A DNA stretch of 13,457 nt, taken from assembly GCA_937899895.1 (NCBI GenBank), contig CALBQR010000031.1, positions 1 through 13,457 on the forward strand, read 5' to 3'. The translations under genes were made by a program, and so were the position numbers. The notes under the pieces were generated by a model. The model was not told the DNA's origin and searched no databases. It was given only the letters and a program-made list of their open reading frames with translations. Numbering within the stretch: position 1 is the first letter of the stretch; each line of letters opens with the position of its first letter. This stretch comes from an uncultured Alistipes sp. Lineage in GTDB: Bacteria > Bacteroidota > Bacteroidia > Bacteroidales > Rikenellaceae. Below are positions 7,762 to 13,457 of the stretch, piece after piece.

Positions 7762-7870
7762 TCAAAGCTATCGGCAACGAAGAGCGAGTTATCGACACTT
7801 TCAACAGCCTTTATTCTTATTCTTTATTTATTATTTTATAATGTATAAAAATTAAAAACAATAAAAAGTT

Positions 7871-8812
7871 ATGGTTGACAACAAACACCTCGCCGAACAG
7901 ATCGCCGCTCTCAAAGCCGAGAAGCAGGCTGTGATCCTCGCGCACTACTACACCGCACCCGAAGTTCAACAGGTAGCTGACTTCGTGGGCGACTCGTTAG
8001 CATTGGCTATCGAGGCTGCCAAGACCGATGCCCGTGTAATTCTCTTCGCGGGTGTGCACTTTATGGCCGAGACCGCAAAGGTACTCTGCGCCGATCGTAA
8101 GGTGCTCATTCCCGATCCGGAGGCTGGTTGCTCGCTCGCCGATTCGTGCCGCGCCGAGGATCTGGCCGAGTTCCTGCGCGATTACCCCGACCATAAGGTG
8201 GTGTCGTACGTAAATACTACGGTCGGCGTGAAGGCTCTCACGGATGTCTGCTGCACCTCGTCGAACGCTTTGAAGGTGGTGCAGTCGATTCCCGAAGATC
8301 AGCCGATCGTATTCGGTCCCGATCGCAACCTCGGCTCCTATATCCAGAAGCTCACCGGTCGCACCAATATGGTGCTGTGGAACGGTGCCTGCCACGTGCA
8401 CGAGGAGTTTTCGCTCGCGGGCGTGCAGCGTTTGAAGGCCGAGCACCCTGCGGCGAAGGTTGTTGTGCATCCCGAATGTAAGGCCGAGCTGGTTGCCGAG
8501 GCTGACTATACGGGCTCGACAGCAGGTATTATCGACTATTGCGGAAAGGTTGATTCAGAGGAGTTTATCGTTGTTACCGAGGCTGGTATTATGTTCGAGT
8601 TGCAGCGTCGTTGTCCTGAAAAGGAGTTTATTCCCGCACCTCCTGCCTCGCCCGCAACGGGTTGTGGCTGCAACGAGTGTGCCTATATGAAGATGGTAAC
8701 TTTGGAGAAGATCGTAGCGGCATTGGAGAACGAACAGCCCGAAATTCTGCTTGACGAAGAGGTGCGCAAGTCGGCCGAGCGTTCGATTAGAAATATGATT
8801 GCGATTAAATAG
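7871..8812 (+). CDS. nadA: Quinolinate synthase A
   Basis: NadA condenses iminoaspartate with dihydroxyacetone phosphate to make quinolinate, the first committed intermediate of de novo NAD synthesis, using an oxygen-sensitive [4Fe-4S] cluster. The 313-residue length is normal. The start MVDNKHLAEQIAALK is followed by AHYYTAPEVQQVADFVGDS, which is diagnostic of the family. Predicted cluster ligands are Cys87 (EAGCSLAD), Cys174 (WNGACHVH) and one of the C-terminal group Cys265/Cys267/Cys270 (TGCGCNEC). The ATG at 7871 follows a very A-rich leader with no Shine-Dalgarno sequence. The partners nadB and nadC are not adjacent in this window. The Fe-S requirement makes the upstream mrp gene a plausible functional neighbour. 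A direct repeat begins immediately after the stop codon. Confidence 0.96.
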   Translation: MVDNKHLAEQIAALKAEKQAVILAHYYTAPEVQQVADFVGDSLALAIEAAKTDARVILFAGVHFMAETAKVLCADRKVLIPDPEAGCSLADSCRAEDLAEFLRDYPDHKVVSYVNTTVGVKALTDVCCTSSNALKVVQSIPEDQPIVFGPDRNLGSYIQKLTGRTNMVLWNGACHVHEEFSLAGVQRLKAEHPAAKVVVHPECKAELVAEADYTGSTAGIIDYCGKVDSEEFIVVTEAGIMFELQRRCPEKEFIPAPPASPATGCGCNECAYMKMVTLEKIVAALENEQPEILLDEEVRKSAERSIRNMIAIK

Positions 8813-8837
8813 GATTCAAAATTCAAGATTCAAAATT
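8813..8837. repeat. 11-bp direct repeat directly after nadA
   Basis: GATTCAAAATT occurs at 8813-8823 and again at 8827-8837, separated by CAA. A loosely complementary TTTTTGAATTGAAAATCT stands at 8881-8898, so the ~86 bp between could fold back on itself. Confidence 0.5.
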
Positions 8838-8897
8838 ATTTTCTTTGCTATCATTGAGATACACTCTGTGGTGTAGTGGCTTTTTGAATTGAAAATC

Positions 8898-8948
8898 TTA
8901 TCATCGGAGGGTGGGGGGCTCGCCCAAAGGGCGACCCTCCGATGATAA
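8898..8948. repeat. Long GC-rich palindrome (REP- or terminator-like)
   Basis: The arms TTATCATCGGAGGGT (8898-8912) and ACCCTCCGATGATAA (8934-8948) are perfectly complementary over 15 bp. Inside, CGCCC (8921-8925) pairs with GGGCG (8929-8933) over an AAA loop, leaving an asymmetric GGGGGGCT bulge on one side. No T tract follows, which argues against a simple intrinsic terminator for nadA, although it could protect the transcript 3' end. Confidence 0.85.
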
Positions 8949-8970
8949 CACGACTTTTACGAAAGTCGTG
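8949..8970. repeat. Second perfect hairpin abutting the palindrome
   Basis: CACGACTTT (8949-8957) and AAAGTCGTG (8962-8970) form a 9-bp perfect stem with a TACG loop, starting at the very next base after the larger palindrome. The tandem arrangement resembles paired repetitive extragenic elements. Confidence 0.75.
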
Positions 8971-9042
8971 GATTCGTTAGTTCTTCTTTTACATATTCTT
9001 ATTATTTTTAATTTAATAATATAAATAGAAGAAAAAGAGGAA

Positions 9043-9059
9043 TACTCTCAAAAAGAGTA
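9043..9059. promoter_or_regulatory. Small inverted repeat upstream of the S46 peptidase promoter
   Basis: TACTCT and AGAGTA flank CAAAA, ending 21 bp before the -7 box, about where a -33 element would fall. It could be an operator, but 6-bp arms are weak evidence. Confidence 0.25.
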
Positions 9060-9080
9060 ACAATTTCGGTGGTGAAGTAT

Positions 9081-9088
9081 TATCTTTG
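9081..9088 (+). promoter_or_regulatory. Bacteroidetes -7 box for the S46 peptidase
   Basis: TATCTTTG matches TAnnTTTG exactly, the same 8-mer as the esterase promoter at 2897. No convincing -33 TTTG is seen. The predicted leader is about 40 nt, A-rich (ACAACAAACAAAACAATAG), without a Shine-Dalgarno sequence. Confidence 0.65.
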
Positions 9089-9134
9089 TAACTAAAAGTA
9101 TAGAGCAAAACAACAAACAAAACAATAGAAAACT

Positions 9135-11261
9135 ATGAAACTCAAAAATTTAATCGTTTCGTTGATCGTGGCGGCTGCTGTTGCCCTGCCCGCACACGCT
9201 GACGAGGGTATGTGGCTGTTGCCCTACCTCCAAAAGATGAACATCAAGGATATGAAGGCGAAGGGTTTGAAACTCTCGGCCGAAGATATCTACTCGGTCA
9301 ACAACCACGCGCTGAAAGATGCAATCGTTATTTTCGGTGGCGGTTGCACGGGCGAGGTGGTGTCGAGCGAGGGTCTGCTGCTCACCAACCACCACTGCGG
9401 TTATGGTTCGATCCAAGCATTGAGTAGCGTCGAGCACGACTATCTCAAAAATGGTTTCTGGGCAATGTCGCGCGAGCAGGAGCTGCCCGCACCCGGTTTG
9501 CAGGTGCGTTTCGTGCGCCAGATTATCGATGTTACGGCTGAGATGGTGGGCAATGTTCCCTCGACCGCAGGCCAGCAGGAGTATGACAAAATCACCCGCG
9601 AAAACCGCACGAAGTTGATGAAACAGCTCGAAAAGAAGTATCCCGAAATGGAACTTTCGATTAAGTCGTTCTTCGGTGGTAATCAGTATTTTGCATTTGT
9701 TATTGAGGTCTTTTCGGATGTGCGTCTGGTGGGTACTCCCCCGACCTCGATCGGTAAGTTCGGTGGCGATACCGACAACTGGATGTGGCCCCGCCATACG
9801 GGCGACTTCTCGATGTTCCGCATCTATGCCGATAAGAACAACAAGCCCGCTGCTTACTCGGCAGACAACGTACCCTACAAGCCCGCAAAGCACTTGAAGG
9901 TGTCGCTTGCAGGTGTCGAGGAGGGCGACTACACGATGATTATGGGCTTCCCCGGCTCGACCCAGCGTTATATGACCTCGTACGAGATTGACGAGATGTT
10001 GAAGGTTACCAACCCGCAGCGCATCTATATTCGTGGCGAGCGCCAGGCGATCCTCAAAGAGGATATGCAGGCAAGCGACAAGATCCGTATTCAGTATGCC
10101 TCGAAATATGCTTCGTCGTCGAATTATTGGAAGAATTCGATCGGAATGTCGCGCGGTGTTGAAAAGCTCAATGTAAAGGCTAAAAAGGAGGCACAGGAGC
10201 AGTCGTTCCAGCAGTGGGCAAATGCCAACACGCTGCCCGACGAGGGTTATATGGATGCGCTGAAAAATATTCGCGAGGCTGTCGAGGAGCGCGAGGAGGC
10301 AACAGCAACCTCGCAGTATCTCTCGGAGGCCTTCCTGCGTGCCGTTGAGTTTATGATGCCCGCGATGCGTTACAGTAATATGAAGCAGATGTCTGACGTG
10401 GATCGCGCCAAGAAGCAGGCCGAGTCGTTCTTCAAGGATTACAGCCCCTCGACCGACCGCAAGGTGGCAAAGCGTATGCTTACGATCGTGCGCGAGAATA
10501 TGAAGACACTGCCCTCGTTCTATGCCGAGGAGGTCGATGCAAAGTTTGGTGGCGACATCAACGCTTATGTCGATTATCTCTTTGATAATTCGATATTTGT
10601 CGATGAGGCCAAGACGATGGCTTTGATCGAGAATTTCGATGCGGAGAGGGTTGCTGCCGACCCCGCAATTCCGATGGTCAAGTCGGTCTATGATATGTAC
10701 TACAAGGCTGCAATGGCAGCGCGTGAGTCGGGTGCGAAGTACGCCGAGGGCCACCGCAAATATATCGCAGGTTTGATGATGCAGCAGCCCGACAAGATGT
10801 GGTACTCGGACGCCAACTTTACGATCCGTCTTACCTACGGTAATGTGGGCGCATACGATCCGAAGGATGGTGTTATGTATAAGTATTACACCACGTTGCG
10901 CGGTGTAATGGAGAAGGAGGACGCATCGAATCCGATGGAGTTTACCGTGCCCGCACGCTTGAAGGAGCTCTACGAGGCAAAGGACTTCGGTCGCTATGCC
11001 GACCGCAATGGTGAGCTGCGTGTTGGCTTCATCTCGAACAACGATATTACGGGTGGTAATTCGGGTTCGCCCGTGATGAATGCCCGTGGCGAGCTGGTTG
11101 GTCTGGCATTCGACGGCAACTGGGAGGCTATGAGTGGCGATATCGCCTTCGAGCCGGAGTTGCAGCGCACCATTTCGGTCGATATCCGCTACGTTCTGTT
11201 CGTTATCGACAAGTTCGCAGGTGCAGGTCATCTGGTTGATGAGATGACGCTGGCGAAGTAG
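9135..11261 (+). CDS. S46 family dipeptidyl-peptidase, DPP7-type specificity predicted
   Basis: This is a 708-residue exported serine exopeptidase that releases dipeptides from oligopeptides in the periplasm. Residues 1-22 form the signal peptide (ends PAHA, then DEG). The chymotrypsin-like triad is His87 in TNHHCGYG, probably Asp224 in PRHTGDFS, and Ser643 in GGNSGSP. Length and motif order match the DPP7/DPP11 family, with a helical insert between Asp and Ser. Eighteen residues after the catalytic serine stands Gly661 (AFDGNWE). By published comparison, Gly at this place marks DPP7 (hydrophobic P1) while Arg or Ser marks DPP11 (Asp/Glu P1). I therefore predict DPP7-like preference, though that indexing is from memory. 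It has its own promoter and a strong terminator, so it appears monocistronic. An antisense frame is open over nearly the whole gene but looks like a codon-bias shadow. Confidence 0.94.
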   Translation: MKLKNLIVSLIVAAAVALPAHADEGMWLLPYLQKMNIKDMKAKGLKLSAEDIYSVNNHALKDAIVIFGGGCTGEVVSSEGLLLTNHHCGYGSIQALSSVEHDYLKNGFWAMSREQELPAPGLQVRFVRQIIDVTAEMVGNVPSTAGQQEYDKITRENRTKLMKQLEKKYPEMELSIKSFFGGNQYFAFVIEVFSDVRLVGTPPTSIGKFGGDTDNWMWPRHTGDFSMFRIYADKNNKPAAYSADNVPYKPAKHLKVSLAGVEEGDYTMIMGFPGSTQRYMTSYEIDEMLKVTNPQRIYIRGERQAILKEDMQASDKIRIQYASKYASSSNYWKNSIGMSRGVEKLNVKAKKEAQEQSFQQWANANTLPDEGYMDALKNIREAVEEREEATATSQYLSEAFLRAVEFMMPAMRYSNMKQMSDVDRAKKQAESFFKDYSPSTDRKVAKRMLTIVRENMKTLPSFYAEEVDAKFGGDINAYVDYLFDNSIFVDEAKTMALIENFDAERVAADPAIPMVKSVYDMYYKAAMAARESGAKYAEGHRKYIAGLMMQQPDKMWYSDANFTIRLTYGNVGAYDPKDGVMYKYYTTLRGVMEKEDASNPMEFTVPARLKELYEAKDFGRYADRNGELRVGFISNNDITGGNSGSPVMNARGELVGLAFDGNWEAMSGDIAFEPELQRTISVDIRYVLFVIDKFAGAGHLVDEMTLAK

Positions 11262-11304
11262 TCAGATTCGAGTAGTCCGCTTCGATCTGCGTAAATCATA
11301 ATTG

Positions 11305-11332
11305 AGCCGTGCCTTCGGGTGCGGCTTTTTTT
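11305..11332 (+). terminator. Strong rho-independent terminator after the S46 peptidase gene
   Basis: AGCCGTGCC (11305-11313) pairs fully with GGTGCGGCT (11318-11326), including two wobble pairs, over a TTCG loop, followed by seven T residues (11326-11332). Confidence 0.92.
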
Positions 11333-11421
11333 GATTCTGTTTTTTGATCGCGTTGAGCGTTTTTTAATTGTGAATTGTGATTAAAAATGGCCGTGCGCTT
11401 TCGTTTTCGCGCGAAAATACC

Positions 11422-11429
11422 TATATTTG
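11422..11429 (+). promoter_or_regulatory. Bacteroidetes -7 box for metG
   Basis: TATATTTG matches TAnnTTTG exactly; TTTCG at 11399-11403 is a possible weak -33 element. The leader would be about 30 nt, A/T-only near the ATG. An in-frame TTG at 11427 lies inside this box and so is not a usable start. Confidence 0.65.
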
Positions 11430-11465
11430 TATATTAATTGGATAATTATATACATATACATAAAA

Positions 11466-12992
11466 ATGAAGAAAGAGTTTAAGCGCTATTTGGTAACCTC
11501 TGCGCTCCCCTATGCCAACGGCCCTGTCCATATCGGCCACTTGGCAGGTGTTTATGTTCCGTCGGATATCTATGTTCGTTATTTGCGTCAGCGCGGTGCT
11601 GATGTTATCTCGGTATGTGGTAGCGACGAGCACGGTGTGCCCATTACGATCAAAGCCCGTAAGGAGGGTGTAACGCCGCAAGATATTGTAGATAAGTATC
11701 ATAACATAATCAAAACTTCGTTCGAGCGCCTTGGTATGTCGTTCGATATCTATTCGCGTACCTCGTCGGCAACTCACGCCAAGACCGCGTCGGATTTCTT
11801 CCGCACGCTCTACGACAAGGGCGAATTTACCGAGGCAACCTCGCAGCAGTACTACGACGAGGAGGCACAGACCTTCCTCGCTAACCGCTACATTACGGGT
11901 ACCTGCCCCAAGTGCGGCAACGATCGCGCCTATGGCGACCAGTGCGAGAAGTGCGGCTCGACACTCAATGCGACCGATCTGATCGATCCGAAGAGTGCCG
12001 TTTCGGGCTCGAAGCCCGTTATGCGCGAGACGAAGCATTGGTACCTGCCCCTCGATAAGCACGAGCAGATGTTGCGCGAGTGGATTTTGGAGGGTCATAA
12101 GGAGTGGAAATCGAACGTCTATGGCCAGTGCAAGAGCTGGTTGGACGGCGGCCTGCAACCCCGTGCCGTGAGCCGCGATTTGGATTGGGGTATCCCCGTT
12201 CCAGTTGAGGGTGCCGAGGGTAAGGTGCTCTACGTATGGTTCGATGCTCCGATTGGCTATATATCTGCTACAAAGGACCTTACACCCGATTGGGAGAAGT
12301 ATTGGAAGAGCGAGGATACCAAGATGGTACACTTCATCGGCAAGGATAACATCGTCTTCCACTGTATCGTTTTCCCCTCGATGTTGAAGGCTCACGGCGG
12401 CTATATCCTGCCCGAAAATGTGCCTGCAAACGAGTTCCTGAACCTCGAAGGCGACAAGATTTCGACCTCGCGCAACTGGGCCGTATGGTTGCACGAATAC
12501 CTGGCAGATTTCCCAGGCAAGCAAGACGTATTGCGTTATGTACTTACCGCTAATGCCCCTGAAACAAAGGACAATGACTTCACCTGGAAAGACTTCCAAG
12601 CACGCAACAACAACGAGCTCGTGGCCGTTTATGGCAACTTCGTAAACCGTGCTTTGCAACTCACCAAGAAGTACTTCAATGGCATCGTACCTGCTTGTGG
12701 CGAATTGACCGACTACGACAAAGAAACCTTGAAAGAGTTTGCCGACGTTAAACAAGAAGTAGAAAAACTGCTCGATGTATTCAAATTCCGCGATGCACAA
12801 AAAGAGGCTATGAATCTCGCACGTATCGGCAATAAATACCTCGCAGATACCGAACCTTGGAAAGTGGCAAAAACCGACATTTGTCATTTTGTGGTTTCCA
12901 ACACATTGGCAGCAAGTCCATCAGCCGCTTGCAAAATGCCTATTAAAGGAGTTTTTTCGCGTGCCGCATTGAGAGACCCCATCAATTCGTAG
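11466..12992 (+). CDS. metG: Methionyl-tRNA synthetase, mosaic and truncated at the 3' end
   Basis: MetG charges tRNA-Met, including the initiator. The start MKKEFKRYLVTSALPYANG at 11466 is the normal family N-terminus. Visible motifs are HIGH (residues 22-25), zinc ligands Cys147, Cys150, Cys160 and Cys163, and the KMSKS-loop equivalent KISTS (331-335). Homology continues to TEPWKVAKTD, ending at Asp471 (12878), where family members go on with MERVKTILNIA-type sequence. Here the frame instead runs for 37 residues through antisense of the neighbouring HD gene and stops at 12990-12992. About 200 residues are missing: the rest of the anticodon-binding domain and the C-terminal EMAP-like tRNA-binding domain usual in Bacteroides (total ~680). 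Codon choice shifts near residue 340: Glu is about 18 GAG to 3 GAA before, and about 3 GAG to 7 GAA after. The 3' part is probably from another source, and the encoded protein is unlikely to be the cell's working enzyme. Confidence 0.9.
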   Translation: MKKEFKRYLVTSALPYANGPVHIGHLAGVYVPSDIYVRYLRQRGADVISVCGSDEHGVPITIKARKEGVTPQDIVDKYHNIIKTSFERLGMSFDIYSRTSSATHAKTASDFFRTLYDKGEFTEATSQQYYDEEAQTFLANRYITGTCPKCGNDRAYGDQCEKCGSTLNATDLIDPKSAVSGSKPVMRETKHWYLPLDKHEQMLREWILEGHKEWKSNVYGQCKSWLDGGLQPRAVSRDLDWGIPVPVEGAEGKVLYVWFDAPIGYISATKDLTPDWEKYWKSEDTKMVHFIGKDNIVFHCIVFPSMLKAHGGYILPENVPANEFLNLEGDKISTSRNWAVWLHEYLADFPGKQDVLRYVLTANAPETKDNDFTWKDFQARNNNELVAVYGNFVNRALQLTKKYFNGIVPACGELTDYDKETLKEFADVKQEVEKLLDVFKFRDAQKEAMNLARIGNKYLADTEPWKVAKTDICHFVVSNTLAASPSAACKMPIKGVFSRAALRDPINS

Positions 12993-13457
12993 CTTTGAAA
13001 AGGCAGATCCCATGCCGACATGTGCCAACGGATAGCCAAGATTTCCTCTTTTGTCAGTTCCAATCCTGCTTGGAGCAATACAATTACCGATTTTTCGCCA
13101 TGCCCTACAGGAAAATTGGAATAATCAACGTCATATCCTTCATAATCCTCCCAAAAACCTTGTTCATTTTTGCGTCGCTTAATTGCCCGTTTGTATATCT
13201 CTGCTTTACATACATCGTGCAAAAGGGTGGTCATAATAACACTTTCCGTAGAAAGTTGGGATTCCAATTCCGGTCTTACCAACAATACCTGTTTGCGAAC
13301 CATCAATGCTATCCGGCATACTCCTAAAGAGTGCTCAAGCAATCCTCCCTCGTACGACAAATGGAAGCGGGTAGAAGCCGGAGCCTCGAAAAAGCCCGTT
13401 TCTTCCAACACCGTTATGACTTTATCTACTCCCTTACGTCCGGTAGATTGTAAAAGT
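12884..13457 (-). CDS. HD-domain phosphohydrolase-like protein, N-terminus cut by window edge
   Basis: About 190 residues are visible; the frame is open through the right edge (LLQSTGRKGVDKVITVLEETG precedes the GTG at 13411), so the true start lies outside. The sequence shows a metal-binding HD pattern: His in GGLLEHSLGV, the His-Asp pair in TTLLHDVCKAEIY, and later ILAIRWHMSAWD. I recognise it as a Bacteroidales HD/HDIG-type protein of unassigned substrate, with no membrane segment in the visible part. It runs tail-to-tail against metG, its stop at 12886-12884 lying 5 bp after the last MetG-like codon. Codon use (GAA, AAA, CAA common) resembles the end of metG rather than the rest of the window. 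Confidence 0.82.
   Translation of the reverse strand, partial: LLQSTGRKGVDKVITVLEETGFFEAPASTRFHLSYEGGLLEHSLGVCRIALMVRKQVLLVRPELESQLSTESVIMTTLLHDVCKAEIYKRAIKRRKNEQGFWEDYEGYDVDYSNFPVGHGEKSVIVLLQAGLELTKEEILAIRWHMSAWDLPFQSYELMGSLNAAREKTPLIGILQAADGLAANVLETTK

Larger units (their letters stand above)
7429..7870. other. AT-rich 442-bp spacer with repeated GTTGAAA and ATCGACA words
   Basis: I find no gene here. GTTGAAA occurs on the plus strand at 7466, 7478, 7593 and 7708 and on the minus strand at 7799-7805. ATCGACA (or its complement) occurs at 7442-7448, 7548, 7610 and 7791, twice as TTATCGACA (7442-7450 minus, 7789-7797 plus), one mismatch from the classical DnaA box TTATCCACA. Two inverted repeats (7533-7586 and 7743-7761) lie within. 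The last 60 bp are almost pure A/T and must hold the nadA promoter; TATAAT at 7837-7842 is one possibility but no TAnnTTTG box was found. Confidence 0.75.
8813..9134. other. 322-bp spacer with repeats and hairpins between nadA and the S46 peptidase
   Basis: No gene is visible. From left to right it holds an 11-bp direct repeat (8813-8837), a GC-rich palindrome (8898-8948), a second perfect hairpin (8949-8970), an A/T-only stretch (about 8995-9022) with the inverted repeat TATTATT/AATAATA, a small inverted repeat (9043-9059), and the -7 box of the following gene (9081-9088). Confidence 0.8.

Noticed and set aside
8860..8900. tRNA-like GTGGTGTAGTGGC string in the nadA downstream spacer
   Set aside because: No cloverleaf, anticodon arm or T-loop sequence could be placed around it.
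9150..11231. A 693-codon open frame on the minus strand, antisense to almost all of the S46 peptidase gene
   Set aside because: The codon bias of the sense gene avoids the triplets that would read as stops in the opposite strand, which gives long shadow frames. The product is rich in His, Leu, Arg and Cys with no recognisable domain, and similar shadows occur against other genes here.
11427..11465. TTG start extending metG by 13 codons
   Set aside because: The TTG lies inside the TATATTTG promoter box, so it would not be in the transcript, and the ATG at 11466 gives the normal MetG N-terminus.
12870..12992. A novel MetG-tail fusion protein
   Set aside because: The 37 extra residues are exactly the antisense translation of the HD gene's 3' end, so the fusion is more simply a by-product of the join than an evolved domain.
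12995..13327. A 110-codon plus-strand frame near the right edge
   Set aside because: It is antisense to the HD-domain gene, which has the conserved HD motifs in the opposite strand.

Overview
This window looks like chromosomal core-gene DNA from a member of the Bacteroidales, most like Alistipes/Rikenellaceae. The evidence is: promoter -7 boxes of the Bacteroidetes type (TAnnTTTG) ahead of several genes; A-rich leaders without Shine-Dalgarno sequences; DUF4924, S46 dipeptidyl-peptidase and Bacteroidetes-type Mrp proteins; and fairly GC-rich coding DNA (GAG, AAG, CAG, CCC, TCG preferred) between AT-rich spacers. The genus is inferred from style, not from a database match.

Layout. Positions 1-2701 (minus strand) hold a two-gene operon: a DUF4924 protein followed by priA, the replication-restart helicase, which runs off the left edge. 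A divergent spacer (2702-3054) carries one promoter-like box facing each way and a foldable leader. The plus strand then carries a secreted CE7-type esterase (3055-4323), the membrane protease SppA (4413-6179, with a strong terminator), the Mrp/ApbC P-loop ATPase (6379-7428), quinolinate synthase NadA (7871-8812), a secreted S46 dipeptidyl-peptidase of DPP7 type (9135-11261, strong terminator), and methionyl-tRNA synthetase metG (from 11466). A 5'-truncated HD-domain hydrolase lies on the minus strand at the right edge (12884-13457).

The genes are mostly single transcription units of household function: replication restart, envelope protein quality control, iron-sulfur cluster handling, NAD synthesis, peptide and polysaccharide use, and translation. 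NadA needs a [4Fe-4S] cluster and Mrp is an Fe-S carrier family, so their adjacency is sensible but may be coincidence. I see no defence system, prophage, insertion sequence, CRISPR array, tRNA or rRNA gene.

The points that stand out are at the right end and in the spacers. Inside metG the codon usage changes abruptly near 12480-12520. MetG homology then stops at 12878, about 200 residues early, where it abuts the 3' end of an oppositely oriented HD gene. That pattern suggests a chimeric or recombined sequence, and the last kilobase should not be assumed to belong to the same genome. The 442-bp spacer before nadA carries five GTTGAAA words and four ATCGACA words plus inverted repeats. The spacer after nadA carries a long GC-rich palindrome followed at once by a second perfect hairpin.
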